Below are positions 35,280 through 44,060 of a stretch of 56,648 nucleotides of DNA, one piece after another; positions within the stretch are counted from its first letter, which is position 1, and each line of letters opens with the position of its first letter. Where the stretch lies: contig NZ_LZJC01000028.1 of assembly GCF_001666755.1 (NCBI RefSeq), forward strand, positions 1 through 56,648. The letters are read 5' to 3'. Made by a program: the position numbers and the translations under genes. The DNA is from Mycobacterium sp. E1214. GTDB lineage: Bacteria > Actinomycetota > Actinomycetes > Mycobacteriales > Mycobacteriaceae. The notes beneath the pieces are model-generated. The model was not told the DNA's origin. It saw only the letters and a program-made list of their open reading frames with translations, and did no database searches.

Positions 35280-36203
35280 ATGGCGTTCGCATATAGCGAC
35301 ATGCTCGAGACGATCAAGAACAAGCAATGGGCTCTCGCCGATATCGATTGGGGCGCCCCTGGTGCGGAGTTGATCACCGACGAACAGCGTCCCAAACTCA
35401 AGCAATTCATGTCCGACGTGGTGTGGATTGAGCATGTCGGAGCGCGCGCCTTTGCTGCGATGGCCCCGAAGGCGCCCTTCGAAGCGCTCGGAGACATTTA
35501 CCGTTACTTTCACGCCGAGGAGCAGCGTCACGCCAACGCCGAACTTGCTCTGATGCGTCGCTGGGGCATGATCGAGGAAGGCGAAAAGCCTGTACCGAAT
35601 AAGAACATCCGTCTCGTGATCGAGTGGCTAGATCGGTACGCTGAGGCTCTTCCTCTGACTGTCATCGGCGCCGCGATTCCCGCACTGGAGACCGCGCTGG
35701 ACGGGGCCCTGCTGAAATTTCTCCTTGATGAGGTCGACGACCCAATTTGCGGGGAAGTATTCAATAAGGTCAACAGCGACGAATCGCGGCACCTTGCAGT
35801 AGGTTTTCAAGTCCTGAATGACCTCGGCGCCAGTCCCATGCGAATCCATGCAATCCAAACGGTCGGCGCTGTGATGGACCCCCGTATTCTCACTGGCGCG
35901 TTGCTGTATATACCGCTTCTCACGCGCATGTTGATGAATCTCAACGCGATGGGGCTATCCGAAGAGAAGCTGTACAACGCGGTGACGCGATATGGCAATG
36001 TCGGGGACCGCAGTGAGCACACGCGGAGGGTGCCTGGATATCACATCTTGAAGGCCCACATGTCCTCCTCGATCAAGCGGTCCCAACCCCTTCACTTCGT
36101 TTCCCAGCGCTTAGGCAATGCGATCGACATCTTCCCCGTGCAAGTACTCGGGCGACCGCCTTCATGGACGGATGAACTGACCTATGAACCGGTCGCTAAA
36201 TGA
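35280..36203 (+). CDS. Ferritin-like di-iron protein
   Basis: The 307-aa helical protein has ferritin-like metal residues: WIEHVGARAF, then YFHAEEQRHANAE in the first helix pair, ALETALDGALL and NSDESRHLAVGF in the second. The spacing of E and ExxH pairs suggests a di-iron oxidase or oxygenase; actual chemistry is unknown. It overlaps the next monooxygenase gene by 4 bp, which suggests a shared pathway. Confidence 0.82.
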   Translation: MAFAYSDMLETIKNKQWALADIDWGAPGAELITDEQRPKLKQFMSDVVWIEHVGARAFAAMAPKAPFEALGDIYRYFHAEEQRHANAELALMRRWGMIEEGEKPVPNKNIRLVIEWLDRYAEALPLTVIGAAIPALETALDGALLKFLLDEVDDPICGEVFNKVNSDESRHLAVGFQVLNDLGASPMRIHAIQTVGAVMDPRILTGALLYIPLLTRMLMNLNAMGLSEEKLYNAVTRYGNVGDRSEHTRRVPGYHILKAHMSSSIKRSQPLHFVSQRLGNAIDIFPVQVLGRPPSWTDELTYEPVAK

Positions 36204-37699
36204 CGGACACGGTAACGACTTTGATCGTCGGCGCCGGCTTCGCGGGTATCGGTACGGCGATGAGAATGCTTCAAGCGGGCGTTAACGACTTTGTCATCTT
36301 GGAGCGATCACATCGCGTCGGGGGCACCTGGCGTGACAACACTTACCCCGGCGCCGCCTGCGACATTCCGTCATTGCTGTACTCCTACTCGTTCGAGCCG
36401 AACCCAGGCTGGACTCGCGCATACTCGGGGAGCGCAGAGATCCTCGCCTATATCGACGCGATTGTCGCGAAATACGATCTTGGGAGGTTCATTCATTTCG
36501 GTGCGGACGTGAGTGCACTGGAATTCGACGAGGATGCCGGAGAGTGGGTTGTCGACACGACCGGCGGCAGGCGGTATCGGGGCCGTTCAGTCGTGATGGC
36601 TAGCGGACCACTTGCTGACGCCAGTTTCCCGGATATTCGTGGCATCGAGTCGTACGAGGGGAAAAAGATTCACAGTGCTCGGTGGGACCACTCCTATGAC
36701 ATGAGCGGTAAGAGGGTGGCGGTTATCGGGACCGGGGCGAGCGCTGTGCAGATCGTTCCCGAATTGGTCCAGTTGGCGGCGTCGGTCAAGGTGTTTCAGA
36801 GGACGCCCGGCTGGGTCCTACCGAGGGTGAATTTCCGGCATCCGGCCTGGGCGCGTTCGACTTTCAAGCGCATGCCGGCAACCGAACAGGCCCTACGAGG
36901 TGCGTGGTTTTGGGCGCATGAGGTCATGGCCGTGGGCATGGTTTGGGATACCGCTGCCACATCTGTCATCCAAGCGGCCGCGAAGGCGAATCTGCGTCGG
37001 CAGGTGAAGGATACCTGGTTGAGACGTCAGCTAACACCGCAGTTCAGACCTGGGTGCAAACGCATGCTTATGACTAACGACTATTACCCTGCTCTCCAGG
37101 CCGATAACTGCAAACTCGTCAGCTGGCCGATCGCCACACTGGCTCCGAACGGAATTCGAACCGCCGACGGCATCGAGCATGAGGTGGACTGCATAGTATT
37201 CGCGACAGGCTTCGATGTGTGTAAACGCGGTACGCCATTTCCGATCCTGGGGCGCGACGGGCGAAAACTCGAAGACGCGTGGTCTGAGGGGAGATTTGCC
37301 TACAAGAGCGTGAGTGTGGCCGGGTATCCGAATTTGTTCTTCACTTTCGGGCCTAATTCCGGTCCTGGCCACAACTCCGCTCTTCTATATATGGAGGCGG
37401 CAATCGATTACATCGTAAAAGCGATCGAGCTCTTGCGCGACCAAGGTAACGGAGTCCATACCCTGGATGTGAAAGAGAATAGCCAAAACGCGTACCACTC
37501 CAATATTCAGCGGCGGTTACGACGCACGACATGGAACTCGGGTTGCAGCAGCTGGTATTTAACAGAGGATGGCTATAACGGCACGATGTATCCGGGCTTT
37601 GCGACTCAGTTCACCAGGGAACTGTCCCGTCTGGATATGCGGGATTACGATATCACTCGGCGTGACGATGCTGACCTGAAGTTGACACAAACACGCTGA
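36200..37699 (+). CDS. Flavin-containing (Baeyer-Villiger-type) monooxygenase 1
   Basis: The 499-aa protein has the FAD site GAGFAGIG, GGTWRDNTYPGAACDIPS, a Baeyer-Villiger fingerprint with Tyr for the first Phe (YEGKKIHSARWDH), and the NADPH site GTGASAVQ. Such enzymes turn ketones into esters or lactones using NADPH and oxygen. It overlaps the ferritin-like gene by 4 bp and precedes the second monooxygenase by 47 bp. Confidence 0.92.
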   Translation: MTDTVTTLIVGAGFAGIGTAMRMLQAGVNDFVILERSHRVGGTWRDNTYPGAACDIPSLLYSYSFEPNPGWTRAYSGSAEILAYIDAIVAKYDLGRFIHFGADVSALEFDEDAGEWVVDTTGGRRYRGRSVVMASGPLADASFPDIRGIESYEGKKIHSARWDHSYDMSGKRVAVIGTGASAVQIVPELVQLAASVKVFQRTPGWVLPRVNFRHPAWARSTFKRMPATEQALRGAWFWAHEVMAVGMVWDTAATSVIQAAAKANLRRQVKDTWLRRQLTPQFRPGCKRMLMTNDYYPALQADNCKLVSWPIATLAPNGIRTADGIEHEVDCIVFATGFDVCKRGTPFPILGRDGRKLEDAWSEGRFAYKSVSVAGYPNLFFTFGPNSGPGHNSALLYMEAAIDYIVKAIELLRDQGNGVHTLDVKENSQNAYHSNIQRRLRRTTWNSGCSSWYLTEDGYNGTMYPGFATQFTRELSRLDMRDYDITRRDDADLKLTQTR

Positions 37700-37746
37700 A
37701 CTGCAGCAGCGGATAGGGTAAACATCAAAGCGCACGTGAGGAAGTA

Positions 37747-39264
37747 ATGGGTTCTGAGTCTGGGCAGCACTACGAAATTGTAATAGTCGGAGCCGGGTTT
37801 TCTGGGATTGGTACAGCGATCAGCCTGTTGAAGGCCGGATTTGCGGACTTTCTTATAGTCGATGACGCCGATGGCGTCGGCGGTACATGGCACTGGAATA
37901 CGTATCCGGGAATAGCGGTCGATATTCCGTCCTATAGTTACCAGTTCTCTTATGAGATGCGAACATCCTGGTCACGTACTTACGCTCACGGGGATGAGTT
38001 GAAGGCTTATGCAGAGCGGTGTGTAGAAAAATACGGACTCCAAAATTACATCCGGTTCAACACGACTGTGGACGAAGCCTGTTTCGACGAAGGCGCCGCA
38101 CTATGGCGGCTGAGCTGCTCCTCTGGTCAGAATCTGACCGCGCGTTTTGTGATAAATTGCTCTGGCGTTCTCAGTCGGCCGAAGTGGCCTGATATTCCAG
38201 GAGTGCGCGACTTCGCCGGCGTGACGCTGCATACGGCCAGATGGGACCATACGAAAGATCTCACCGGTAAGCGGGTGGCGGTGATCGGGACTGGGGCATC
38301 TGCGGTGCAGCTGATTCCCGAAGTCGCGAAGATCGCATCAAGTCTGACGGTCTTCCAGCGAACGCCGATTTACTGCTTGCCGAAGCCGGATTTCTCCATA
38401 CCGAGCTGGGCCGCGACAGTGATGCGGTTGGTGCCAGGGGCACAACTGATGACGCGCACTGCGAGTCAGGCGTTCGTCGAGTTCACATTTCCCATCGCAG
38501 CTCATTTTCACTCGTTGATCCCTGTGTCGGACCTCATGGAAGAGGCGGCGAAACGCTATATGCGTCGGGCGGTCGACGATCCGGTGACTCGAGACCAACT
38601 CATTCCTCGCTATTCGTTGGGTTGTAAGCGACCGAGTTTCCACAATTCCTATCTCGCAACGTACAACCGTCGCAATGTTTCGCTCGAGACCAGCGGCATC
38701 ACCCATGTCGACCATGCCTCGGTTCACACTGAAGATGGCAAGAGTTATCCGATCGATGTCATGGTCTTGGCCACCGGGTTCAAAGTGATGGAGTCGGGCA
38801 ATATGCCGACTTATGTGCTGAAGGGACGCGGTGGAGTGGAGCAGTCTGCCTGGTGGGATGAGCACCGCCTCCAAGCCTTCGAGGGTGTGAGCGTCCCAGG
38901 GTTCCCGAATCACTTCAATATCTTCGGTCCCTATGGTTACAACGGCTCCTCGTACTTCACACTCATCGAGGCGCAAAGTCGGCATATCGTCCGCTGTCTT
39001 CGTCGTGCGCGCACGCTGAAGGCTGATTACGTAGAGGTCAGACAGCAGGCGAACGATCGCTACTTCGGTGACATGGTTAGCCGCCGACATCGACAGGTTT
39101 TCTGGCAGCCGAGCTGTTCCAATGCCAACAGTTACTATTTCGACAAACACGGCGATGTTCCGTTGCGTCCGTCAACTACCCTGGAGACTTACTGGCGTAG
39201 CCGCACCTTCCGGCTCTCCGATTACCGATTTGAACGTCGCGCAGAATCCGTTGGCGCACGGTGA
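37747..39264 (+). CDS. Flavin-containing (Baeyer-Villiger-type) monooxygenase 2
   Basis: The 505-aa protein has GAGFSGIG, GGTWHWNTYPGIAVDIPS, the complete Baeyer-Villiger fingerprint FAGVTLHTARWDH and GTGASAVQ. It is only distantly like its two neighbours, and its 5' part is the most AT-rich gene segment in the window (about 48% G+C over 37741-37800), which suggests a separate origin. Its stop overlaps the esterase GTG by 4 bp, pairing a lactone- or ester-forming enzyme with an ester-cleaving one. Confidence 0.92.
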   Translation: MGSESGQHYEIVIVGAGFSGIGTAISLLKAGFADFLIVDDADGVGGTWHWNTYPGIAVDIPSYSYQFSYEMRTSWSRTYAHGDELKAYAERCVEKYGLQNYIRFNTTVDEACFDEGAALWRLSCSSGQNLTARFVINCSGVLSRPKWPDIPGVRDFAGVTLHTARWDHTKDLTGKRVAVIGTGASAVQLIPEVAKIASSLTVFQRTPIYCLPKPDFSIPSWAATVMRLVPGAQLMTRTASQAFVEFTFPIAAHFHSLIPVSDLMEEAAKRYMRRAVDDPVTRDQLIPRYSLGCKRPSFHNSYLATYNRRNVSLETSGITHVDHASVHTEDGKSYPIDVMVLATGFKVMESGNMPTYVLKGRGGVEQSAWWDEHRLQAFEGVSVPGFPNHFNIFGPYGYNGSSYFTLIEAQSRHIVRCLRRARTLKADYVEVRQQANDRYFGDMVSRRHRQVFWQPSCSNANSYYFDKHGDVPLRPSTTLETYWRSRTFRLSDYRFERRAESVGAR

Positions 39265-40226
39265 CCAACACTGATGCGGCGGACCGGCGCCCCAGTCTTG
39301 CAAGTCATTTCGTGGCAATGACTTCGCGAAACACACTGCGTCCGCTGTCGCAACTCATCCCGTCGAGCGCCCACGGCCTCGCGGTGATGGATCGCGTACT
39401 CCGGATGGCGCTTGTGGGATCGCGGCCCCGCCGAAGCGTGGCGGTTCGCACAATAGATACCGAGTTCGCCGGGAATCAGATACGCGGGGATTGGATCACT
39501 TCTCCTGCAGTCGATCCACACGCGGTTCCGTTGCTCTACATTCATGGCGGCGCCTACTCCATGTGCTCACCGGCTACCCACCGCGGCCTGCTCGGTGAAC
39601 TTGCCTCCGCGAGCGGTCGGCCCATCTTTGCGGTGAGGTATCGGCTAGCTCCACGCTATCCCTTTCCCGCTGCCGCCGACGATGCACTGAACGCATACCG
39701 CTGGCTCGTCACAGGGCAGCCTTCGGCTTCCGGCGAACGCGGTGTTGCGGTGGCCGGGGACTCGGCGGGCGGCCAGCTCACGATGGCCACCGCCCTTGGC
39801 GCACGTAGTGACGGACTGCCGCTGCCGGATTCGATGCTTCTCATGTCTCCGGTCCTGGATCTGACATGTGAACTCGCGAGGGCACGCGAACTTCGCCGCC
39901 GTGATCCTTTCGCCTCTGCTCGGTCCGCGGCCCGCGCTCTTGACCTGTACGTGGCTGGTGCAGATCACCGCAATGAGCGAATCAGCGTGCTCGACGCAGA
40001 CCTCAGGTCCATGCCACCGATCCTGATTCAGGTAGGCGGAAGAGAAATGTTGATCGATGACTCGAGGCATCTTGCCGACCGCCTCCGATCGGCCGGATCA
40101 AGCGTTGAGATACAGGTGTACCGGGGACAGATCCACGTGTTCCAAGCCATGTTCCGAATCCTGCCCGAGGCTCGTGAGGCGATCCACCGCGCTGGAAACT
40201 TCCTGAAAGCTTCGGCCCACCGGTGA
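39261..40226 (+). CDS. HSL-family alpha/beta hydrolase (esterase)
   Basis: The 321-aa protein is a hormone-sensitive-lipase-type esterase: oxyanion HGGAYSMCSP, nucleophile GDSAGG, acid in GGREMLIDDS and His in GQIHVFQ. Coupled by a 4-bp overlap to monooxygenase 2, it would cleave the ester that enzyme makes into an alcohol and an acid. Mycobacterial LipN/LipU-type esterases look alike. Confidence 0.91.
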   Translation: MTNTDAADRRPSLASHFVAMTSRNTLRPLSQLIPSSAHGLAVMDRVLRMALVGSRPRRSVAVRTIDTEFAGNQIRGDWITSPAVDPHAVPLLYIHGGAYSMCSPATHRGLLGELASASGRPIFAVRYRLAPRYPFPAAADDALNAYRWLVTGQPSASGERGVAVAGDSAGGQLTMATALGARSDGLPLPDSMLLMSPVLDLTCELARARELRRRDPFASARSAARALDLYVAGADHRNERISVLDADLRSMPPILIQVGGREMLIDDSRHLADRLRSAGSSVEIQVYRGQIHVFQAMFRILPEAREAIHRAGNFLKASAHR

Positions 40227-40239
40227 AAGTGTTGGGACC

Positions 40240-41823
40240 GTGGATGCTCCACTGCCACCGCGCCATCAACTGCTTCTTAGCTGTCTCATGACAGGCGGCT
40301 TTGCGAGGGATCCTCGAGGACACGATCCGTCGATAGTGATCATCGGGGCCGGCGTCGCGGGTATCGCCATGGCCCATCAGCTGAAGAGGGACGGATTCAC
40401 CAACTTCACCATGGTGGAAAAGGCTGCAGACATCGGCGGCGTCTGGCGCGACAACACCTATCCAGGAGCGGCTTGCGACGTGCCGTCAGCGTTGTACTCA
40501 CTCTCGGACAAGCCCAACACTCGTTGGTCGAGACGTTATGCAGAACAGCCCGAGATACTCCAATATCTTCGCCGACTCGTCCTGGCCGACGGAATGGACC
40601 TGCATTTGCGCACGCGGACCGAAGTCGTCGAGATGACCTTCGATGAACAGGCCGGCCGTTGGCGTTTGGTGACCGGATCCAGCGAGACGATCTGGTGCGA
40701 TGTCGTGATTTCGGCCGTGGGGCAGCTCTCGCGACCTCATACGCCGAATATTGCCGGCGAAGACACCTTCGAGGGGCCGCGTTTTCATTCGGCGCGTTGG
40801 GACCATTCGGTATCGCTGCGCGGCAAGGAAGTAGCCGTCATCGGGACAGGCGCAAGCGCGATACAGTTTGTGCCACGGATCGCACACGAGGCACAGCGCG
40901 TAACGCTGTATCAGCGCACGGCGCCTTGGATTTTGCCGAAGTGGGACAGCAGGTACGGACGTCTTCACCAACAGCTGATTAAGGTTCTGCCGCTGTGGCT
41001 GCGTCTTGAGCGTTTCGCGGTATGGCTGATTTTTGAAGTGCTCGCAGTGACGTTGGTCGACGCGAAGCCCTTGTCACGCATTCTCGGCGCGGTCGCCCGC
41101 TACCACCTCCATCGGCAGGTTGCCGATCCAATGCTGCGCCGGCAACTCACGCCATCAGATGCGCCGGGGTGCAAGCGGGTGTTGTTCTCGAATGATTACT
41201 ACCCCGCGATTGCCAACGGTGAAGTCTCGTTGGTGACCAACGCGGTTGCGAAGCTTTGCGACAAGGGAGTCGTGACCGACGATGGCGTACTCCATCGCGC
41301 GGATGTCGTCATTTACGGAACAGGTTTCCGCGCTACCGACTTCCTCGCCCCGATGCGTGTTCGCGGCTGGGGCGGAGTGACTCTGGACGAGGTGTGGGGG
41401 ACGCAGGCGCACGCATACCTGGGCATTACAGTCCCGATGTTCCCGAATCTCTTTCTCCTCTATGGCCCGAACACGAATGTCGGTTCCGGGTCGATCATTT
41501 ACATGATCGAGTCTCAGGTCCGCTATGTCGGTGCCCTCATCAAGATTTTGGCGAGTGACCCAGGGCGTACGGTCGACGTCAGGCCAGACATCGAGCAAAG
41601 CTACAACACACGATTGAGCCGGCGGCTGCGAAGGTCGGTGTGGGCGCTTTGCGCGAGCTGGTACACGACCTCGAGTGGCGCGATCCCGACGAACTGGCCT
41701 GGGCCTACATTTGCCTACCGGATCCTCACCCGCAAACCACGCAGTCACGATTATCTATTCAGGCACGTTGAACGCCTTCAGTTAGACGGCCCGAGTGAGA
41801 ACCGCGCGAGGCTGCGCAGATGA
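40240..41823 (+). CDS. Flavin-containing (Baeyer-Villiger-type) monooxygenase 3
   Basis: The 527-aa product has GAGVAGIA, GGVWRDNTYPGAACDVPS, the full fingerprint FEGPRFHSARWDH and GTGASAIQ. GTG 40240 gives a non-conserved 16-residue leader; ATG 40288 (MTGGFARDP) is an alternative start nearer the FAD site. It is closer to monooxygenase 1 than to 2. It ends 115 bp before the P450, which has its own promoter-like sequence. Confidence 0.9.
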   Translation: MDAPLPPRHQLLLSCLMTGGFARDPRGHDPSIVIIGAGVAGIAMAHQLKRDGFTNFTMVEKAADIGGVWRDNTYPGAACDVPSALYSLSDKPNTRWSRRYAEQPEILQYLRRLVLADGMDLHLRTRTEVVEMTFDEQAGRWRLVTGSSETIWCDVVISAVGQLSRPHTPNIAGEDTFEGPRFHSARWDHSVSLRGKEVAVIGTGASAIQFVPRIAHEAQRVTLYQRTAPWILPKWDSRYGRLHQQLIKVLPLWLRLERFAVWLIFEVLAVTLVDAKPLSRILGAVARYHLHRQVADPMLRRQLTPSDAPGCKRVLFSNDYYPAIANGEVSLVTNAVAKLCDKGVVTDDGVLHRADVVIYGTGFRATDFLAPMRVRGWGGVTLDEVWGTQAHAYLGITVPMFPNLFLLYGPNTNVGSGSIIYMIESQVRYVGALIKILASDPGRTVDVRPDIEQSYNTRLSRRLRRSVWALCASWYTTSSGAIPTNWPGPTFAYRILTRKPRSHDYLFRHVERLQLDGPSENRARLRR

Positions 41824-41871
41824 TCCGGGTCGCAGGCGGTGTCTAACATTTCACTGTTAACTGTTCGAATA

Positions 41872-41898
41872 TTGACATTCAGCACATCTATGTAAACT
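41872..41898 (+). promoter_or_regulatory. Candidate promoter of the second P450 operon
   Basis: TTGACA at 41872-41877 is followed in an AT-rich stretch by TAAACT at 41893-41898 (15-bp spacer), with other weak -10 options 1-3 bp further. It lies about 40 bp before the P450 GTG, and is one of the few AT-rich intergenic stretches in the cargo. Confidence 0.42.
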
Positions 41899-41938
41899 AT
41901 TACCAGATACCCGTGCAGCAGAGCGCCCAGGAGGCATC

Positions 41939-43396
41939 GTGGCTAATCAGCTTCTCGCAATCACGCGTCACCCCAAGGAGCGGTTGACGTCTGTCCTGTT
42001 GGCGCCCGCCCCCCGCGTCGTCGATGACAAATGGCGACAGTGGAGTCGGGACTGGAGAGTCCGGGAACTTGCGCCGGCCCCCGCCGGATCTGGGCTGAGA
42101 GCCGTCCTAGGGGACGCTGGACTCCCGTTGCTGGGGCACACTGTCGACTACATCCGATTTGGTTCAGAATTCAGTCGGGAGCGTTACGAACGTTTGGGCT
42201 CGGTGTCGTGGATGGGCGCATTCGGTACCAAAATGGTGGTCATCGCCGGTCCAGACGCAACGCGTGAGGCGTTCACAAGCGAAGCCAAGGCCTTTTCTCA
42301 AGATGGCTGGTCCTTCCTGATCGATGCTTTCTTCCATCGCGGGTTGATGCTCATGAGCTTCGACGAACATTTGATGCACCGGCGCATCATGCAGGAGGCG
42401 TTCACGCGTCCTCGCCTGACCGGATATGTCGGGCAGGTGGCCCCGTGCGTTCGCGCAGCCGTGCCCGCGTGGCCGACCGGTCCGTCGGTCCGGATCTACC
42501 CGTTGTTGAAGAATCTCACCCTCGATATTGCCACGGATGTCTTCATGGGTGGCCGCGGCAAGGACGAGAGCGCTGCTGTCAACGAGGCGTTCGTGTCCAC
42601 TGTTCGCGCGGCGAGTTCCTTTGTGCGAGTTCCACTCCCGGGCACCAGGTTCCGCGCCGGCGTGCATGGGCGGCGCGTGTTGGAGGACTACTTCTCCCGA
42701 CACCTGCCGGCCGCGCGTGCAGGCGAGACCGACGATCTATTCGCCGCCCTCTGCCAGGCGACCACAGAAGACGGTGAACGGTTCTCCGACGAGGATGTGA
42801 TCAACCACATGATCTTTCTCATGATGGCCGCCCATGACACCTCCACGATCACCACCACTGCTGTCACCTACTTCCTCGCTAAACATCCTGAGTGGCAGGA
42901 GAAGGCAGCGGCGGAGGCGCGGTCCTTCGGTCACGATTCGCCAGATATCGACGAACTGGAGCGGATGACGGTCCTCGATCTGATCCTCAAAGAAGCTCTG
43001 CGTCTGCTGGCGCCCGTTCCGCTGGTGATGCGCAAGACCGTCCGCGATGTCGCCATCGACGGCTATCACATCCCCCGTGAAACCTTGTGCGCAATCACAC
43101 CCGCCGTAAATCACTTCGACCGCAGAATATGGAGCGACCCGGACCGTTTCGATCCGTCGCGCTTCGATGAGCCCCGGCGCGAGGACCAACAGCACCGATT
43201 CGCCTGGGTGCCGTTCGGCGGGGGGGCGCACAAATGCATTGGGATGCAGTTCGGCACACTCGAGGTGAAGGCAATCCTGCACCAGATGTTGCGTACCTAC
43301 ACTTGGACGGTCCCAAACGACTATCACGTGCGTTGGGACAACACCTCGCTGCCCATTCCCGTGGACGGACTGCCTGTGACGTTGCGGCACCGATGA
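41939..43396 (+). CDS. Cytochrome P450
   Basis: The 485-aa protein is a P450 with I-helix MMAAHDTSTITTT, ExxR motif in KEALRL, and heme loop PFGGGAHKCIGMQFG with Cys 433. The loop type and length recall CYP136- or CYP51-like forms rather than CYP153; the family number cannot be fixed by eye. No ferredoxin lies beside it. GTG 41939 follows AGGAGG. The stop overlaps the transglutaminase-like ATG by 4 bp. Confidence 0.9.
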   Translation: MANQLLAITRHPKERLTSVLLAPAPRVVDDKWRQWSRDWRVRELAPAPAGSGLRAVLGDAGLPLLGHTVDYIRFGSEFSRERYERLGSVSWMGAFGTKMVVIAGPDATREAFTSEAKAFSQDGWSFLIDAFFHRGLMLMSFDEHLMHRRIMQEAFTRPRLTGYVGQVAPCVRAAVPAWPTGPSVRIYPLLKNLTLDIATDVFMGGRGKDESAAVNEAFVSTVRAASSFVRVPLPGTRFRAGVHGRRVLEDYFSRHLPAARAGETDDLFAALCQATTEDGERFSDEDVINHMIFLMMAAHDTSTITTTAVTYFLAKHPEWQEKAAAEARSFGHDSPDIDELERMTVLDLILKEALRLLAPVPLVMRKTVRDVAIDGYHIPRETLCAITPAVNHFDRRIWSDPDRFDPSRFDEPRREDQQHRFAWVPFGGGAHKCIGMQFGTLEVKAILHQMLRTYTWTVPNDYHVRWDNTSLPIPVDGLPVTLRHR

Positions 43397-44046
43397 GCGG
43401 TGAGAACTCGCCTTACCTGGAGCCCACGGAGTTCCTCGATTGGCAACATGAATCGGTACGCGACTTCGTTGCATCGGCGACCCGCGGCGCGGTCGACGAC
43501 ACCACGAAGGCCATAGCCATCTTCACTGCGGTCCGCGACTCGATTTGGTATGACCCCTACACCGTGACCGATGACCCGCATGCGTATCGCGCCAGCACCA
43601 TCGCAACTGCAGACCGCGCTTACTGCGTCCCGAAGGCGGTGCTCTTGACGGCGGCCTGCCGAGCAGCAGGCATCCCAGCGCGGCTGGGGTTCGCCGATGT
43701 CCGAAACCACCTTCAGACCGAGACATTGCGTGAGCGGATGGGCGGTACCGACGTCTTCGTCTACCACGGATACAGCCTCATGCATCTCTGCGGTGTCTGG
43801 GTCAAGGCAACTCCGGCGTTCAATCGCGAGCTATGCGCACGGTTCGGCGTCCCGCCAATTGATTTCGACGGGCGCACAGACGCCCTGCTGCACGGGTTCG
43901 CCGGTGACGGCACACAACACATGGAATATCTGAGGGATCGAGGCGCCTTCGACGATCTACCGCTGGCAGAGATCCTGCAAGCGCTCAGAACCCACTACGG
44001 GACGCTCATAGGCGATGCGAGTCGCCATCCAGACCTGTTCGCCTGA
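43393..44046 (+). CDS. Transglutaminase-like cysteine protein
   Basis: The 217-aa protein belongs to the transglutaminase-like superfamily. The catalytic Cys is in TADRAYCVPKAVLL and the His in YHGYSLMHLCG; where the family usually has Asp (W..vDpT), this one reads WVKATPAFN, so the third residue is replaced. It may be a protease or acyl-transfer enzyme rather than a true transglutaminase. The ATG at 43393 overlaps the P450 stop. A broken copy of this gene follows the BtrH_N gene at 30720. Confidence 0.8.
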   Translation: MSGENSPYLEPTEFLDWQHESVRDFVASATRGAVDDTTKAIAIFTAVRDSIWYDPYTVTDDPHAYRASTIATADRAYCVPKAVLLTAACRAAGIPARLGFADVRNHLQTETLRERMGGTDVFVYHGYSLMHLCGVWVKATPAFNRELCARFGVPPIDFDGRTDALLHGFAGDGTQHMEYLRDRGAFDDLPLAEILQALRTHYGTLIGDASRHPDLFA

Positions 44047-44060
44047 AGGGCCGATGCGTA

